Shown here piece by piece: positions 1 to 8,343 of a stretch of DNA of 64,000 nt. The stretch spans positions 558,001 through 622,000 of the forward strand of contig JBJXHN010000003.1 in the NCBI GenBank assembly GCA_046233135.1, read 5' to 3'. Under the pieces are notes generated by a model. The model was given only the letters and a program-made list of their open reading frames with translations. It was not told the origin of the DNA and ran no database searches. Within the stretch, counting starts at the first letter, position 1. Every line of letters begins with the position of its first letter. Position numbers and translations under genes: made by a program. Source of the stretch: JBJXHN01 sp046233135. Its GTDB lineage: Bacteria > Pseudomonadota > Alphaproteobacteria > Rhodospirillales > Rhodospirillaceae.

Positions 1-649
1 GGGGGTAGCCCGGGTTTTCCATGGCCACCACCTTGCCCGGTCCGCCGAGCACGTGCGCGGCCAGATAAATCGCCATCTGGCTGCCCCGGGTCAGGCAGAT
101 CCGGTCCGCTGTGGTCGCCATGCCCCGGCGGAAATTCAGCATGGTCGAGATCGCCTGCCGCAGCGCCGGTTCCCCCAGGGTGGTTTCATCGGACAGCCGG
201 TTCGACCGGCCGAGACGCAGCAGCGCTCCACGATAGGCCTGGGCCAGCGCATTGACCGGCACCAGCCGGCTGTCCGGCGCTCCGTCGTCGGTGACGATCA
301 TGTCCGGAGACGGGGCCGCCGGCACCACCCGTTCCTCGTGCGCCGCAGCCCGGTCCTCATCCGGCGTCCCGGGCGTATGGGGGCGACTGGGCAGCTCCGG
401 AGCAACGAAGGTGCCTCGCCGCCCCTCTGCCGTCGCCCACCCGCGTGCCACCAGATCCTCGTAGGCCAGCTGCACCGTACGGCGGTTGACCGACAGCCGG
501 GTCGCCAGATCGCGGGTTCCGGGCAAGGGACTGCCGGGCTGAAGACGCCCGCCGCCAATGGCCTCGATCACCGCTTCGGCGATCTGGCGATAGATGGCCG
601 TTCCGCCATCCCGATCCAAAACGATAGGAAATGTCCAAGGACGCAGCAT
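1..649 (-). CDS. MocR/PdxR-type GntR regulator with aminotransferase fold (5' part)
   Basis: The reverse strand from 649 stays open to the left edge, giving about 216 residues of an incomplete protein. Residues 1-80 form a GntR-type winged helix (MLRPWTFPIVLDRDGG, then TRDLATRLSVNRRTVQLAYEDL and EGRRGTFV). After a variable linker the start of a fold-type I aminotransferase domain follows (SRLVPVNALAQAYRGALLR, GEPALRQAI, CLTRGSQMAIYLAA). This order is that of MocR regulators, which sense pyridoxal phosphate or amino acids; the PLP-binding lysine would lie outside the window. I chose ATG at 649; no good ribosome binding site precedes it, and an in-frame GTG three codons upstream is possible. 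A 23-bp near-palindrome sits just upstream. Family assignment is solid, ligand unknown. Confidence 0.85.
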   Translation of the reverse strand, partial: MLRPWTFPIVLDRDGGTAIYRQIAEAVIEAIGGGRLQPGSPLPGTRDLATRLSVNRRTVQLAYEDLVARGWATAEGRRGTFVAPELPSRPHTPGTPDEDRAAAHEERVVPAAPSPDMIVTDDGAPDSRLVPVNALAQAYRGALLRLGRSNRLSDETTLGEPALRQAISTMLNFRRGMATTADRICLTRGSQMAIYLAAHVLGGPGKVVAMENPGYP

Positions 650-671
650 CTGGATCACATGATTTAAAAAA

Positions 672-694
672 TCTGGAGGATCGGATCATCCAGA
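672..694. promoter_or_regulatory. 23-bp near-perfect palindrome, candidate operator
   Basis: Two arms of the form TCTGGA-N-GATC mirror each other around one central base; only the centre and one symmetric pair of positions break the symmetry. It lies 23 bp upstream of the MocR-type start at 649 and about 95 bp before the rightward gene at 789, so it could serve both. Autoregulation by the adjacent MocR-type protein is an inference. Confidence 0.5.
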
Positions 695-788
695 CAATCT
701 ACGTACCATCTCGGAAGCGAATCGGGAAGGGGCGGTCAAAGAACCGGCTCCCCGGGTCTGCGTGGGATGAACAGCCGAAGAAGCACCC

Positions 789-1493
789 ATGACCATAATC
801 GGGGCCTTTGGTGACGAGGGAAGACGCATGGCAACGCAAGCAGCCGGGCTGGCCCTGTGGCCGGACTTCAGTCGGGGACGCATGCTCGGCCTCGGTCCCG
901 ATGGGCGGACACCGAAAGCCGCCATCAGGACCATCAGCCTCACGCCGTCCGGCTATTCGCGCATTCGCATAGCATCCTATGGCCCCTGGCTCCATGCGGC
1001 GGGCGCCGATGACGATCCGCGCGATGCCCTGTGGACGGCCCCCTGCCTTTCCACCCCCGTTGCCGGAGCGATCTGGTGCCGGCCGGTGCTGCTGCCCGTG
1101 GCGGCGCGGGTAGTGGGCGTAACCGCCTGGACCTGCCGGGGCAAGGGCCTGGTGAACCTGATGATGAGTTACCTGGACGCCGACGAAACCGCCGGCTCCA
1201 GCCCGAAAGCCTCTGACCGGATCGATGGAGAGGTGGTGATCACCTGCCTTGGCCTGACCGACGGCATCACGGCCATGCGGGTGCGCGAAAAGGCCGGCCA
1301 GGGACTGACAGACCTGCAGCCCGGCTTCGTCCAATGCGATGCCGACTGGCTCGGCCACAGCCATGGCCCCGACGACACCGTCCACGACAACCGCATCCCC
1401 CCGGGGGAGTATCTTTGCGGCTTCCAGGTGATGGACCACCCGGATCTGGGCATTGTCGACATCCGCTTCGCTTCCCGCCGCAGCCTGTACTGA
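789..1493 (+). CDS. Unrecognised protein, 234 aa
   Basis: I do not recognise the family. The frame has natural composition and GC-rich third positions, while the frame opposite it has the Gly/His/Arg-rich look of an antisense shadow. There is no clear signal peptide or membrane segment. The C-terminal half contains a DDT motif (GPDDTVHDNRI) followed by short strand-like stretches (GEYLCGFQVMDH, LGIVDIRF), which suggests an all-beta domain; this is a visual impression only. The start at 789 has only a weak purine stretch upstream. The gene ends 30 bp before a strong hairpin terminator, which supports its being a real single-gene unit. It diverges from the MocR-type gene. Confidence 0.6.
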   Translation: MTIIGAFGDEGRRMATQAAGLALWPDFSRGRMLGLGPDGRTPKAAIRTISLTPSGYSRIRIASYGPWLHAAGADDDPRDALWTAPCLSTPVAGAIWCRPVLLPVAARVVGVTAWTCRGKGLVNLMMSYLDADETAGSSPKASDRIDGEVVITCLGLTDGITAMRVREKAGQGLTDLQPGFVQCDADWLGHSHGPDDTVHDNRIPPGEYLCGFQVMDHPDLGIVDIRFASRRSLY

Positions 1494-1522
1494 TCCGTCC
1501 GGCTGCGAAAGGCGAAGCCTTC

Positions 1523-1556
1523 AGGCCCGCTTCCCGTTCGGGAAGCGGGCCTTCTT
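1523..1556 (+). terminator. Rho-independent terminator
   Basis: A perfect 14-bp inverted repeat (AGGCCCGCTTCCCG and its complement) with almost no loop is followed by TCTTTTA. It ends the 789-1493 gene and may also act on uehA transcripts, which converge on it from 1590. Confidence 0.85.
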
Positions 1557-1589
1557 TTACGGCCATCTCTTGCAGTCGGAGACAGGTCC

Positions 1590-2645
1590 TCAGTTCTGTG
1601 CGGTTTCGCCCATTTCGTCTTCGGCCGCCTTGATCTCGGCGCGCAGACCGTCAAGGATCTCCTGGGTCCGGCCGCCGACCATCTCCACCAGCTTGTCGTC
1701 CAGGGCTTCCGCCCGCTCTTCGAAGGCGGCCCGCTGGTCCGGGGTCAGGTGGACCATGGTGATGTCCGGCTTGCTTTCCTTGATGCGCTCCACCGACGCC
1801 GCATTCATCTCCTGCTGGGCATCGAAGATGTAATCGGTCAATTCAGCCCGCACTTCGTCGAGCATCGCCTTGCGCTCGTCGGACAGGCCCTTGTAGAAGC
1901 CATCGTTGGCCACCACGGTGGTGGTGTATTCCTGCTGGCCGGCCCAGATCAGGTAGTCGGTCACTTCGTGGAACTTGGCGCTTTCGATGAAGAACATCGG
2001 GTTCACCTGGGCATCGATCACGCTCATCTGCAAGCCGCTGTAGACCTCCCCCCAGGGCAGGGCCACCGGGTCGGCGCCAAACGCCTTATAGGTCTCGATC
2101 AGCATGGGCGAGGTCATCACCCGGAACTTCACCCCTTCGAAATCCTCCGGCGAGGTGACTTCCTTCTTGGTCGTCCAGACCATTTCCCCTTCCGGGTAGA
2201 TGTCGAACAGCTTCAGGCCCTTGGCCTCGAAATCCGGGGACAGTTCGGTGTACAGCGTCGGGCTTTCCGACAGCACCTTCTTGTTCACTTCCGGATTGTG
2301 CGACAGCAGATAGGGCACCGAGAACACCTGGACCTCGGGCACGAAGGTCCCCAGGTGCCCCGGCGAGGCGTTGGAGAACTGCACCGCCCCGGCGGCGGTC
2401 AGCTCGGTGATGTCGTTTTCGTTCCCCAGCTGGCCATAGGTGTAGATGGTGACCGTCACGTCGCCGTCGGTCTTGGCTTCCACAAGTTCCTTGAACTTCT
2501 GCGCATAGAGATCCTGGACGTCGCCGGGACCTTCCTCGTGCGCGAATTTCCATTCTTCCGCCTGGGCCGTGCCGGCCACCCCAAGGGCCAGTACCGCCGC
2601 ACCCAGGGTCGTTTTCGCGAACATCCCAAACCGTTTCACAGTCAT
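1590..2645 (-). CDS. uehA: TRAP transporter solute-binding protein for ectoine/hydroxyectoine
   Basis: This is a periplasmic DctP-family binding protein of 351 residues. It has a signal peptide (MTVKRFGMFAKTTLG, hydrophobic core, then AGTAQA) and the family motifs KFRVMTSP, LPWGEVYSGLQ and VNPMFFIES. The Arg, Asn and Phe in those motifs match positions that hold the zwitterionic ligand in TeaA/UehA-type proteins (established for the family; correspondence inferred by eye). It delivers ectoines to the UehBC membrane complex. I preferred ATG at 2645, which follows GAGAGGGAG, over an upstream ATG that adds 12 residues before the signal peptide. The gene is divergent from enuR, whereas in many described clusters enuR-uehABC run in one direction. 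Substrate is inferred from the neighbouring catabolic genes. Confidence 0.9.
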   Translation of the reverse strand: MTVKRFGMFAKTTLGAAVLALGVAGTAQAEEWKFAHEEGPGDVQDLYAQKFKELVEAKTDGDVTVTIYTYGQLGNENDITELTAAGAVQFSNASPGHLGTFVPEVQVFSVPYLLSHNPEVNKKVLSESPTLYTELSPDFEAKGLKLFDIYPEGEMVWTTKKEVTSPEDFEGVKFRVMTSPMLIETYKAFGADPVALPWGEVYSGLQMSVIDAQVNPMFFIESAKFHEVTDYLIWAGQQEYTTTVVANDGFYKGLSDERKAMLDEVRAELTDYIFDAQQEMNAASVERIKESKPDITMVHLTPDQRAAFEERAEALDDKLVEMVGGRTQEILDGLRAEIKAAEDEMGETAQN

Positions 2646-2744
2646 CTCCCTCTCGGTCGTCGCGGAACGGGGCCTCGCCATATGGACTCCGGGCTTTCCG
2701 CTGGCTGTCCCGGTGTCGGCCCCCGAATAACACAGCGTAAGGGT

Positions 2745-2763
2745 TTGTCATGCCTTGTCATGC
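2745..2763. promoter_or_regulatory. Direct repeat TTGTCATGC in the uehA-enuR spacer
   Basis: TTGTCATGC occurs twice with one base between, a period of 10 bp, about 100 bp upstream of uehA. Direct repeats are a known form of MocR-family operator, so this could be a second EnuR contact or a site for another regulator. Confidence 0.35.
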
Positions 2764-2775
2764 GTCAACGCAAAC

Positions 2776-2805
2776 TTTGTACCAAGACATAAAATGCGTC
2801 ATAGT
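2776..2805 (+). promoter_or_regulatory. Candidate EnuR operator and enuR promoter
   Basis: TTTGTACCAAGACATA (2776-2791) matches the sequence at 4381-4396 upstream of uehB in 14 of 16 positions, so the shared form is TTTGTNNCAAGACATA. It overlaps a possible sigma-70 promoter for enuR: TTGTAC at 2777-2782, 17 bp, then CATAGT at 2800-2805. A repressor here could control enuR itself and the divergent uehA. Confidence 0.5.
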
Positions 2806-2886
2806 GCCCTCCGGACCGGCACAAAGCGACCGGCCAACAGAGATTTATTCCAAGGATGTTAGCCCCGTACCAAGGAGATCCGCGCC

Positions 2887-4287
2887 ATGTGGCTGCCCAC
2901 GGTCAATCTGGAGGAAGCACGCGGCCCCAAGTACAAGGCCCTGGTCGAAGCGATCATCGGCGACATCGAGTCGGGCCGGCTGGCCAACGGCACCCGCATG
3001 CCCACCCATCGTGATCTCGCCTACCGGTTGGGGGTCAGCGTGCAGACCGTCACCGCCGCCTACAAGGAGGTGGAGCGCCAGGGCTGGCTGCGCAGCGAAC
3101 GGCGGCGGGGCACCTTCGTGCAGGGCCGGGTGACCGACCGCACGCCGGCGATCATCCTGGATTCCCGCCAGCCCGACCTGGTGGACCTGTCCATCGTCCG
3201 CACCTGCTTCACCGACTGGCACATGGGCCTGTCCGCCCGCGCGCCCCAGGCCTTGAGCGAAGCGCCCAGCCTGTCGTGGATGCAGTCCTGCCGCCCCGTC
3301 GCCGGCTTCGAACGGCACCGGGCGGCGGGCATCCGGCTGCTGTCGTCCTTCGGCCTGGAGACCAGCCAGCGCCAGCTGCTGGTGACCAATGGCGCCGCCC
3401 ATGGCCTGTTCCTGGCGCTGGCCACGGTCACCCAGCCCGACGACGTGGTGCTGGTGGAAGAGCTGACCGATCACGGCGTGATCGGCTGTTCCAGCGTGCT
3501 GCGCTTTACCTTGAAGGGCCTGCCGCTGGACAAGGAAGGGCTGCTGCCCGACGCCTTCGAACAGGCCTGCAAGCAGCACAAGGTCAAAGCCCTGGTCTGC
3601 ACCCCCACCTTCAACAACCCCACCATGGCGCTGATGGGGATGGACCGCCGGAGCGCCATTGCCGCCATCGCCCGCCGCCACGGCGTCTATGTGATCGAAG
3701 ACGACGTCTACCGACCCCTGCTCGACCGCCCCGATGCCCTGCCGCCGATCACCAGCGCTCTGCCCGAGCTGGGGTTTCATGTCACCAGCTTCACCAAGTC
3801 GGTGATGGCCGGGCTGCGGGTGGGCTATCTGTCCGTACCCCACAAGCTGTCGCTGCGGGCGGCCTCGGTCCTGCGCACCACCGGGTGGATGGCCACCCCC
3901 ATGGTCGCCGAGATCGCCACCGCCTGGCTGGAAGACGGCACGATGGCCGAGGCTTTCGACCGCCAGCGCGCCGCCCTGCGGGACCGGCAGGCCCTGGTGG
4001 GGTCGATCCTGGGGGACCTGGTGCTGAACCACCATCCCACCAGCCCGTCCGCCTGGGTTGCCGTCCCGCCACCCTGGCGCGAAGACGCCCTGGCCGCCGA
4101 GCTGCGCAACGCCGGGGTGGCGGTCGCCACCTCCGACCCCTTCATGGCCCGCCCGATGCCCCGCCCCGGCGCGGTCAGGGTCTGTGTCGGCGGCGCGCCG
4201 GACCTGCCGGCCCTGGAACAGGCCCTGACCACCCTGCGCACCACCTTGGATCAGATGCCCAGCGTCCACGCCTTCGAATACGTCTAG
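2887..4287 (+). CDS. enuR: EnuR, MocR/GntR-family regulator of ectoine use
   Basis: The protein has 466 residues, the usual length for EnuR. Residues 10-80 are a GntR winged helix (THRDLAYRLGVSVQTVTAAY, ERRRGTFV). Residues 100-460 form an aminotransferase class I fold with FNNPT, EDDVY (271-275) and FTKSVMAGLRVGY, whose Lys304 should bind PLP. In characterised EnuR proteins the PLP captures N-alpha-acetyl-diaminobutyrate or diaminobutyrate made during ectoine breakdown, which relieves repression. ATG at 2887 is preceded by AAGGAG. It lies between divergent uehA and the co-directional uehBC-eut-doe genes, the expected position. A small hairpin (4314-4332) and a T tract follow the gene. Confidence 0.92.
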   Translation: MWLPTVNLEEARGPKYKALVEAIIGDIESGRLANGTRMPTHRDLAYRLGVSVQTVTAAYKEVERQGWLRSERRRGTFVQGRVTDRTPAIILDSRQPDLVDLSIVRTCFTDWHMGLSARAPQALSEAPSLSWMQSCRPVAGFERHRAAGIRLLSSFGLETSQRQLLVTNGAAHGLFLALATVTQPDDVVLVEELTDHGVIGCSSVLRFTLKGLPLDKEGLLPDAFEQACKQHKVKALVCTPTFNNPTMALMGMDRRSAIAAIARRHGVYVIEDDVYRPLLDRPDALPPITSALPELGFHVTSFTKSVMAGLRVGYLSVPHKLSLRAASVLRTTGWMATPMVAEIATAWLEDGTMAEAFDRQRAALRDRQALVGSILGDLVLNHHPTSPSAWVAVPPPWREDALAAELRNAGVAVATSDPFMARPMPRPGAVRVCVGGAPDLPALEQALTTLRTTLDQMPSVHAFEYV

Positions 4288-4380
4288 GAGGGGAAAAGAG
4301 AGAGAGTGTGTGTGAGGAATGGAAGATTCCTCTGTTGCCCTGTTGGGGATGGGGCCATTGACGCCCTGACCTTCGGTTTT

Positions 4381-4431
4381 TTTGTCTCAAGACATACGGC
4401 CTGTTGAACCGATACAAAACGCCCGTATCCT
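4381..4431 (+). promoter_or_regulatory. uehB promoter with candidate EnuR operator
   Basis: TTTGTCTCAAGACATA (4381-4396) is the second copy of the motif seen upstream of enuR. It ends 7 bp before a sigma-70-like -35 box TTGAAC (4404-4409), followed by a 16-bp spacer and TATCCT (4426-4431). GATACAAAA at 4411-4419 forms an imperfect inverted partner of TTTTGTCTC. The layout fits repression of the long uehBC-eutABC-doeAB transcript. Confidence 0.55.
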
Positions 4432-4465
4432 GGTTCTGTCTCATGGACAGGGAAGGGAAGCGGGC

Positions 4466-5047
4466 ATGGCGGATCCGGTGATGCGGCATGATACCGAAGG
4501 CGTTCTCGGCTGGTTGCGGCGGCTGGACGACCTGTTGTCGGTGATCGAACGGCAACTGCTGTGCTGGGGGATCATCCTGATGGCGGTGAACACCATCGCC
4601 AACGTGATCGCCCGGGTGGTGTTTTCCTCCAGCCTGTTCTTTTCCGAAGAGGTCAACCAGTTCCTGATCGTGCTGGTGACCTTCGTGGGCATCAGCGAGG
4701 CCGCGCGCCAGGGCCGCCACATCCGCATGTCGGCTTTCTACGACACCCTGGGGCCGAAGGCGTCCAAGGTGGTGATGATCGCCATCTGCCTGGGCACCGC
4801 CGGCCTGCTGTTCGTGCTGGCCGTCTTTTCCGTCAACTACCTGACGAGCCTGGCCGCCGTGGACCGGCTGACCCCGGCCCTGCGCATCCCGGTGTGGATC
4901 ACCCTGGCCTGGGTGCCCTTCGGCCTGACGGTGACGGGCATCCAGTTCGTGATGGCCGCGCTGACCAACCTGTTCCGCCCGGGAGTCCATCTGTCGTACC
5001 GGGTTGCGGACATCTACACCGACGACGACGGCCAGCATCAGCTTTGA
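4466..5047 (+). CDS. uehB: TRAP transporter small membrane subunit (DctQ type)
   Basis: The 193-residue protein has four hydrophobic segments and the DctQ-family signature around FFSEEVNQFLIVLVTFVGISEAARQ and RHIRM. It forms the small membrane subunit that works with UehC and the binding protein UehA to import ectoines with sodium. I chose ATG at 4466, which follows a purine-rich stretch (GGGAAGGGAAG); a frame continuing up to a TTG at 4382 runs through the likely promoter and is not the start. It is the first gene of the long rightward operon and is followed after 36 bp by uehC. Confidence 0.88.
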   Translation: MADPVMRHDTEGVLGWLRRLDDLLSVIERQLLCWGIILMAVNTIANVIARVVFSSSLFFSEEVNQFLIVLVTFVGISEAARQGRHIRMSAFYDTLGPKASKVVMIAICLGTAGLLFVLAVFSVNYLTSLAAVDRLTPALRIPVWITLAWVPFGLTVTGIQFVMAALTNLFRPGVHLSYRVADIYTDDDGQHQL

Positions 5048-5083
5048 AGACCTGAAAACCGAAGCACGCAAAAGGATCGGGCG

Positions 5084-6379
5084 ATGGGTGGAGAGAACAT
5101 GGGCGTGACCATCATGGTCGTCATGATGATCCTGCTGGTGATCGGCTTTCCGATGATGGTACCGCTGGCCGCCGCCAGCGTGGTGGCCTTCGTCTTCTTC
5201 ATGCCCATGCTGAAGACCGACATCATCATGCAGCAGATGATCAGCGGCATCAGTCCGGTCGCCCTGATCGCCGTGCCCATGTTCATCTTCGCCGCCGACA
5301 TCGTCACCAAGGGCCGCACCGCCAGCCGGCTGATCGACCTGGTGATGGCCTTCGTCGGCCACATGCGCGGCGGGCTGGCGGTGACCACCGCCCTGGGCTG
5401 CACCCTGTTCGGCGCCGTGTCCGGCTCCACCCAGGCCACCGTGGTCGCCATGGGCGGGCCATTGCGGCCGAAAATGCTGGACTCGGGCTACAAGGACAGC
5501 TTCGCCATCGCCCTGATCATCAATTCCAGCGACATCGCCTTCCTGATCCCGCCGTCCATCGGCATGATCGTCTACGGCGTCATCGCCAAGACCTCCATCG
5601 GCGCCCTGTTCCTGGCCGGTGTCGGGCCGGGTCTGCTGATCATGCTGATGTTTTCCGCCTATTCGGTCTATTACGCCAAGCGCAACGATATCCCCACCCT
5701 GCCCCGCTTCACCTGGACGCAGCGGGGCAAGGCGATCAAGGGCGCGGCGCTGGCCACCTTCTTCCCCGTGCTCATCATCGGCGGCATCTATGCCGGCTAT
5801 GTCAGCCCCACCGAGATTGCCGCGGTCGCCGTGGCCTATGCGGTGGTCCTGGAGGTGATGATCTTCCGTGCCGTGACCTGGCGGGAGCTTTTGGACATCG
5901 CCCGCTCCACCGGACTGATCACGGCGGTGGTCTTCATCCTGGTCGCCGCCGGCACCGCCTTTTCCTGGGTCATTTCCTTCGCCCAGATCCCCCAGGCCAT
6001 CGTCGCCGGCCTGGGGCTGGATACGGCCGGTCCCTACACCATCCTGATCGCCATTTCCGTCGCCTTCTTCATCGGCTGCATGTTTGTCGACCCCATCGTC
6101 GTCATTCTGGTGCTGACGCCGATCTTCATGCCGCTGGTCAACGGCGCGGGCATCGATCCGGTGCTGGTGGGCACCATCATCACCCTGCAGGTGGCCATCG
6201 GCTCGGCCACACCACCCTTCGGCTGCGACATCTTCACGGCCATCGCCGTCTTCCGCCGCCCTTACCGCGAAGTGGTCTCCGGCAGTCCGCCCTTCATCAT
6301 CATGCTGCTGACGGCTGCCGCCCTGCTGATCATTTTCCCCGGCATCGCCCTGTGGCTCCCCGAACTCGCATTCCGGTGA
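5084..6379 (+). CDS. uehC: TRAP transporter large permease (DctM type)
   Basis: The protein has 431 residues and about 12 hydrophobic segments, with DctM-family motifs such as SGSTQATVVAMGG, IPPSIGMIVYGV, GGIYAGYVSPTEIAAVAV and ATPPFGCDIF. It forms the ion-driven channel for ectoine/hydroxyectoine import with UehA and UehB. ATG at 5084 is given, but ATG at 5099 has a better spaced GGAGAG and could be the true start (5 residues shorter). It is followed by eutA after 8 bp. Substrate is inferred from context. Confidence 0.9.
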   Translation: MGGENMGVTIMVVMMILLVIGFPMMVPLAAASVVAFVFFMPMLKTDIIMQQMISGISPVALIAVPMFIFAADIVTKGRTASRLIDLVMAFVGHMRGGLAVTTALGCTLFGAVSGSTQATVVAMGGPLRPKMLDSGYKDSFAIALIINSSDIAFLIPPSIGMIVYGVIAKTSIGALFLAGVGPGLLIMLMFSAYSVYYAKRNDIPTLPRFTWTQRGKAIKGAALATFFPVLIIGGIYAGYVSPTEIAAVAVAYAVVLEVMIFRAVTWRELLDIARSTGLITAVVFILVAAGTAFSWVISFAQIPQAIVAGLGLDTAGPYTILIAISVAFFIGCMFVDPIVVILVLTPIFMPLVNGAGIDPVLVGTIITLQVAIGSATPPFGCDIFTAIAVFRRPYREVVSGSPPFIIMLLTAAALLIIFPGIALWLPELAFR

Positions 6380-6387
6380 GGCCCGCC

Positions 6388-7227
6388 ATGACCCCGATCA
6401 CCGCCTCCATCAACGACAGCCCCGCCCCTGCGGGGTCTCCCCAGCCGTCCCTTGCCCGGCCGCCGGCGGTCCCGGAACGCAGCCCCGCCCCCCTGGTCTT
6501 CGACCATATCGCCCCCGGGGGAAGGATCGGGCTGATCGCCCTGGCCACCGACCTGAACAGCGAAAGCGACCTGCGCCGTCTGCTGCCCGAGGGTGTGGAG
6601 CTGTTCACCAACCGGGTGATGAACGCCAATCCGGTGACGCTGCCCAATCTGCGGGCCATGGCCCCGGACATCGTCCGCGCCGCCCGGGGCCTGCTGCCCG
6701 GGATCGGGGTGGATGCGGTGATCTACGGCTGCACCTCCGGCACCGTGGCCATTGGCGAGACAGAGCTGGACGCCCTGGTGGCCGAGGCCCTGCCCGGCGT
6801 GCCGCTGACCACCCCGCCCCGCGCCACCCTGCTGGCCTTGAAAGCCGTGGAGGCGCGGCGGATCGCCGTCCTCACCCCCTATACCGCGCCGGTCAACGCC
6901 CATGTGGCCGAGTGGCTGGCGGCCGCGGGGATCGAGGTCACGCGGCTGGACGGCCTGGACATGGACGACGATCAGCGCATGACCGCCCTGGCGCGGGATA
7001 CCCTGATCGCCGCCGCCACCGCCGTCGACCACCCGCAGGCAGAGGCCCTGTTCATCTCCTGCACCGCCCTGCGCGCCGCCCAGTGGGTGCCGGCCCTGGA
7101 AACAGCCCTGCGCAAGCCGGTGATTACCAGCAATCAGGCCCTGGCCTGGCACGCCCTGCATCTGCTCGGCGACGCCGGTTCCGTCACCGGCCAGGGAAGC
7201 CTGTTTCAGAAACCGGTTCCAGAATAG
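6388..7227 (+). CDS. eutA: Asp/Glu racemase-superfamily protein of hydroxyectoine catabolism
   Basis: The protein has 279 residues. It belongs to the aspartate/glutamate racemase, maleate isomerase and arylmalonate decarboxylase superfamily: the two catalytic-type cysteines are Cys115 in YGCTSGT and Cys225 in ISCTALRA. With EutB and EutC it is thought to turn 5-hydroxyectoine into ectoine-level intermediates; the exact reaction of EutA is not settled. ATG at 6388 follows the uehC stop closely; upstream in-frame ATGs lie inside uehC. The first 35 residues are Pro/Ala/Ser rich and probably disordered. The order eutA-eutB-eutC matches known ectoine clusters. Confidence 0.88.
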   Translation: MTPITASINDSPAPAGSPQPSLARPPAVPERSPAPLVFDHIAPGGRIGLIALATDLNSESDLRRLLPEGVELFTNRVMNANPVTLPNLRAMAPDIVRAARGLLPGIGVDAVIYGCTSGTVAIGETELDALVAEALPGVPLTTPPRATLLALKAVEARRIAVLTPYTAPVNAHVAEWLAAAGIEVTRLDGLDMDDDQRMTALARDTLIAAATAVDHPQAEALFISCTALRAAQWVPALETALRKPVITSNQALAWHALHLLGDAGSVTGQGSLFQKPVPE

Positions 7228-7291
7228 CGCACCGGCAATTCCGCTCGCCCCACCCTTCCCCCACCCTGTCAGAGGTTCCCCAGAGGACATC

Positions 7292-8341
7292 ATGCCCGCC
7301 GCTCCCCTTCCGACTTTCCCCACCCTGGCCGACGTGCTGGCCGCCCGCCGCCGCATCGGCGGCACCGTGGTGCGCACGCCCCTGCGTCCCTCTGCGGCCC
7401 TGTCGGCGCGGCTCGGCCGGCCGGTGTACCTGAAGTGCGAGCACGGCCAGATCACCGGCAGTTTCAAGCTGCGGGGCGCCACCAACGCCATTCTGTCCCT
7501 GTCCGAAGACCAGCGGCAGCGCGGTGTGGTCGCCGTGTCCACCGGTAATCACGGGCGCGGACTGGCCCATGCGGCCAAGGCGACCGGCACCCGGGCGGTG
7601 ATCTGCATGTCCCGCCTGGTGCCGGCCAACAAGGTCGAGGCCATCCGCGCCCTGGGAGCCGAGGTCCATATCACCGGCGCCAGCCAGGACGAAGCTCAGC
7701 AGGAGGTGGACCGCCTGGTGGCCGAAGAGGGCCTGACCATGCTGCCGCCCTTCGACCACGCCGCCATCATCGCCGGCCAGGGCACCCTGGGGCTGGAAGT
7801 GATGGAGGACCTGCCCGACACCGGCGTCCTGGTGGTTCCTGTCTCCGGCGGCGGACTGGCGGCGGGGGTGGCGCTGGCGGCCAAGGCCATCAAGCCGGCG
7901 CTGCGGGTGATCGGTGTCAGCATGGCCCGGGGTTGTGCCATGCACGACAGCCTGAAGGCCGGCACGCCGGTCCTGGTGGAGGAACTGCCCACCCTGGCCG
8001 ACTCCCTGGGCGGCGGCGTGGGGCTGGACAATCGCTACACCTTCCCCCTGGTCCGCGCCCTGCTGGACCGGGTGGTGCTGGTCAGCGAAGCCCAGATCGC
8101 CGACGGCATCCGCGCGGCCTATCACGACGACCAGCAGGTGGTGGAAGGCGCCGGCGCGGTCGGGATCGCCGCCCTGCGCGCCGGGGTGCTGGACGATAGC
8201 CTCGGCCCCTCCGATGCGCCCGAGCCCGAGCCCGTCGTGGTGCTGACCACCGGCTGCAACATCGCCATGGACCTGCACCACCGCATCTGTGGCGGCGAGG
8301 ACGTGGATGTCGGCGCCGCAACCGGGTCGGAGGCCGCCTGA
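7292..8341 (+). CDS. eutB: PLP-dependent threonine dehydratase-like enzyme of hydroxyectoine catabolism
   Basis: This 349-residue fold-type II PLP enzyme has the PLP lysine Lys59 in GSFKLRGATNA and the phosphate loop SGGGLAAG. It lacks the C-terminal ACT-like regulatory domain of biosynthetic threonine deaminases. In ectoine clusters EutB acts with EutC on hydroxyectoine-derived hydroxy-diaminobutyrate, probably by dehydration/deamination (family knowledge). ATG at 7292 follows AGAGGAC. The 64-bp gap to eutA shows no obvious terminator. eutC starts 2 bp after the stop, so the two are likely translationally coupled. Confidence 0.9.
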   Translation: MPAAPLPTFPTLADVLAARRRIGGTVVRTPLRPSAALSARLGRPVYLKCEHGQITGSFKLRGATNAILSLSEDQRQRGVVAVSTGNHGRGLAHAAKATGTRAVICMSRLVPANKVEAIRALGAEVHITGASQDEAQQEVDRLVAEEGLTMLPPFDHAAIIAGQGTLGLEVMEDLPDTGVLVVPVSGGGLAAGVALAAKAIKPALRVIGVSMARGCAMHDSLKAGTPVLVEELPTLADSLGGGVGLDNRYTFPLVRALLDRVVLVSEAQIADGIRAAYHDDQQVVEGAGAVGIAALRAGVLDDSLGPSDAPEPEPVVVLTTGCNIAMDLHHRICGGEDVDVGAATGSEAA

Positions 8342-8343
8342 CC

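Noticed and set aside
699..1439. A 246-codon reverse frame opposite the unrecognised 234-aa gene
   Set aside because: Composition (Gly, His, Arg, Val) is shadow-like, it lacks a ribosome binding site, and the terminator at 1523 fits the forward gene.
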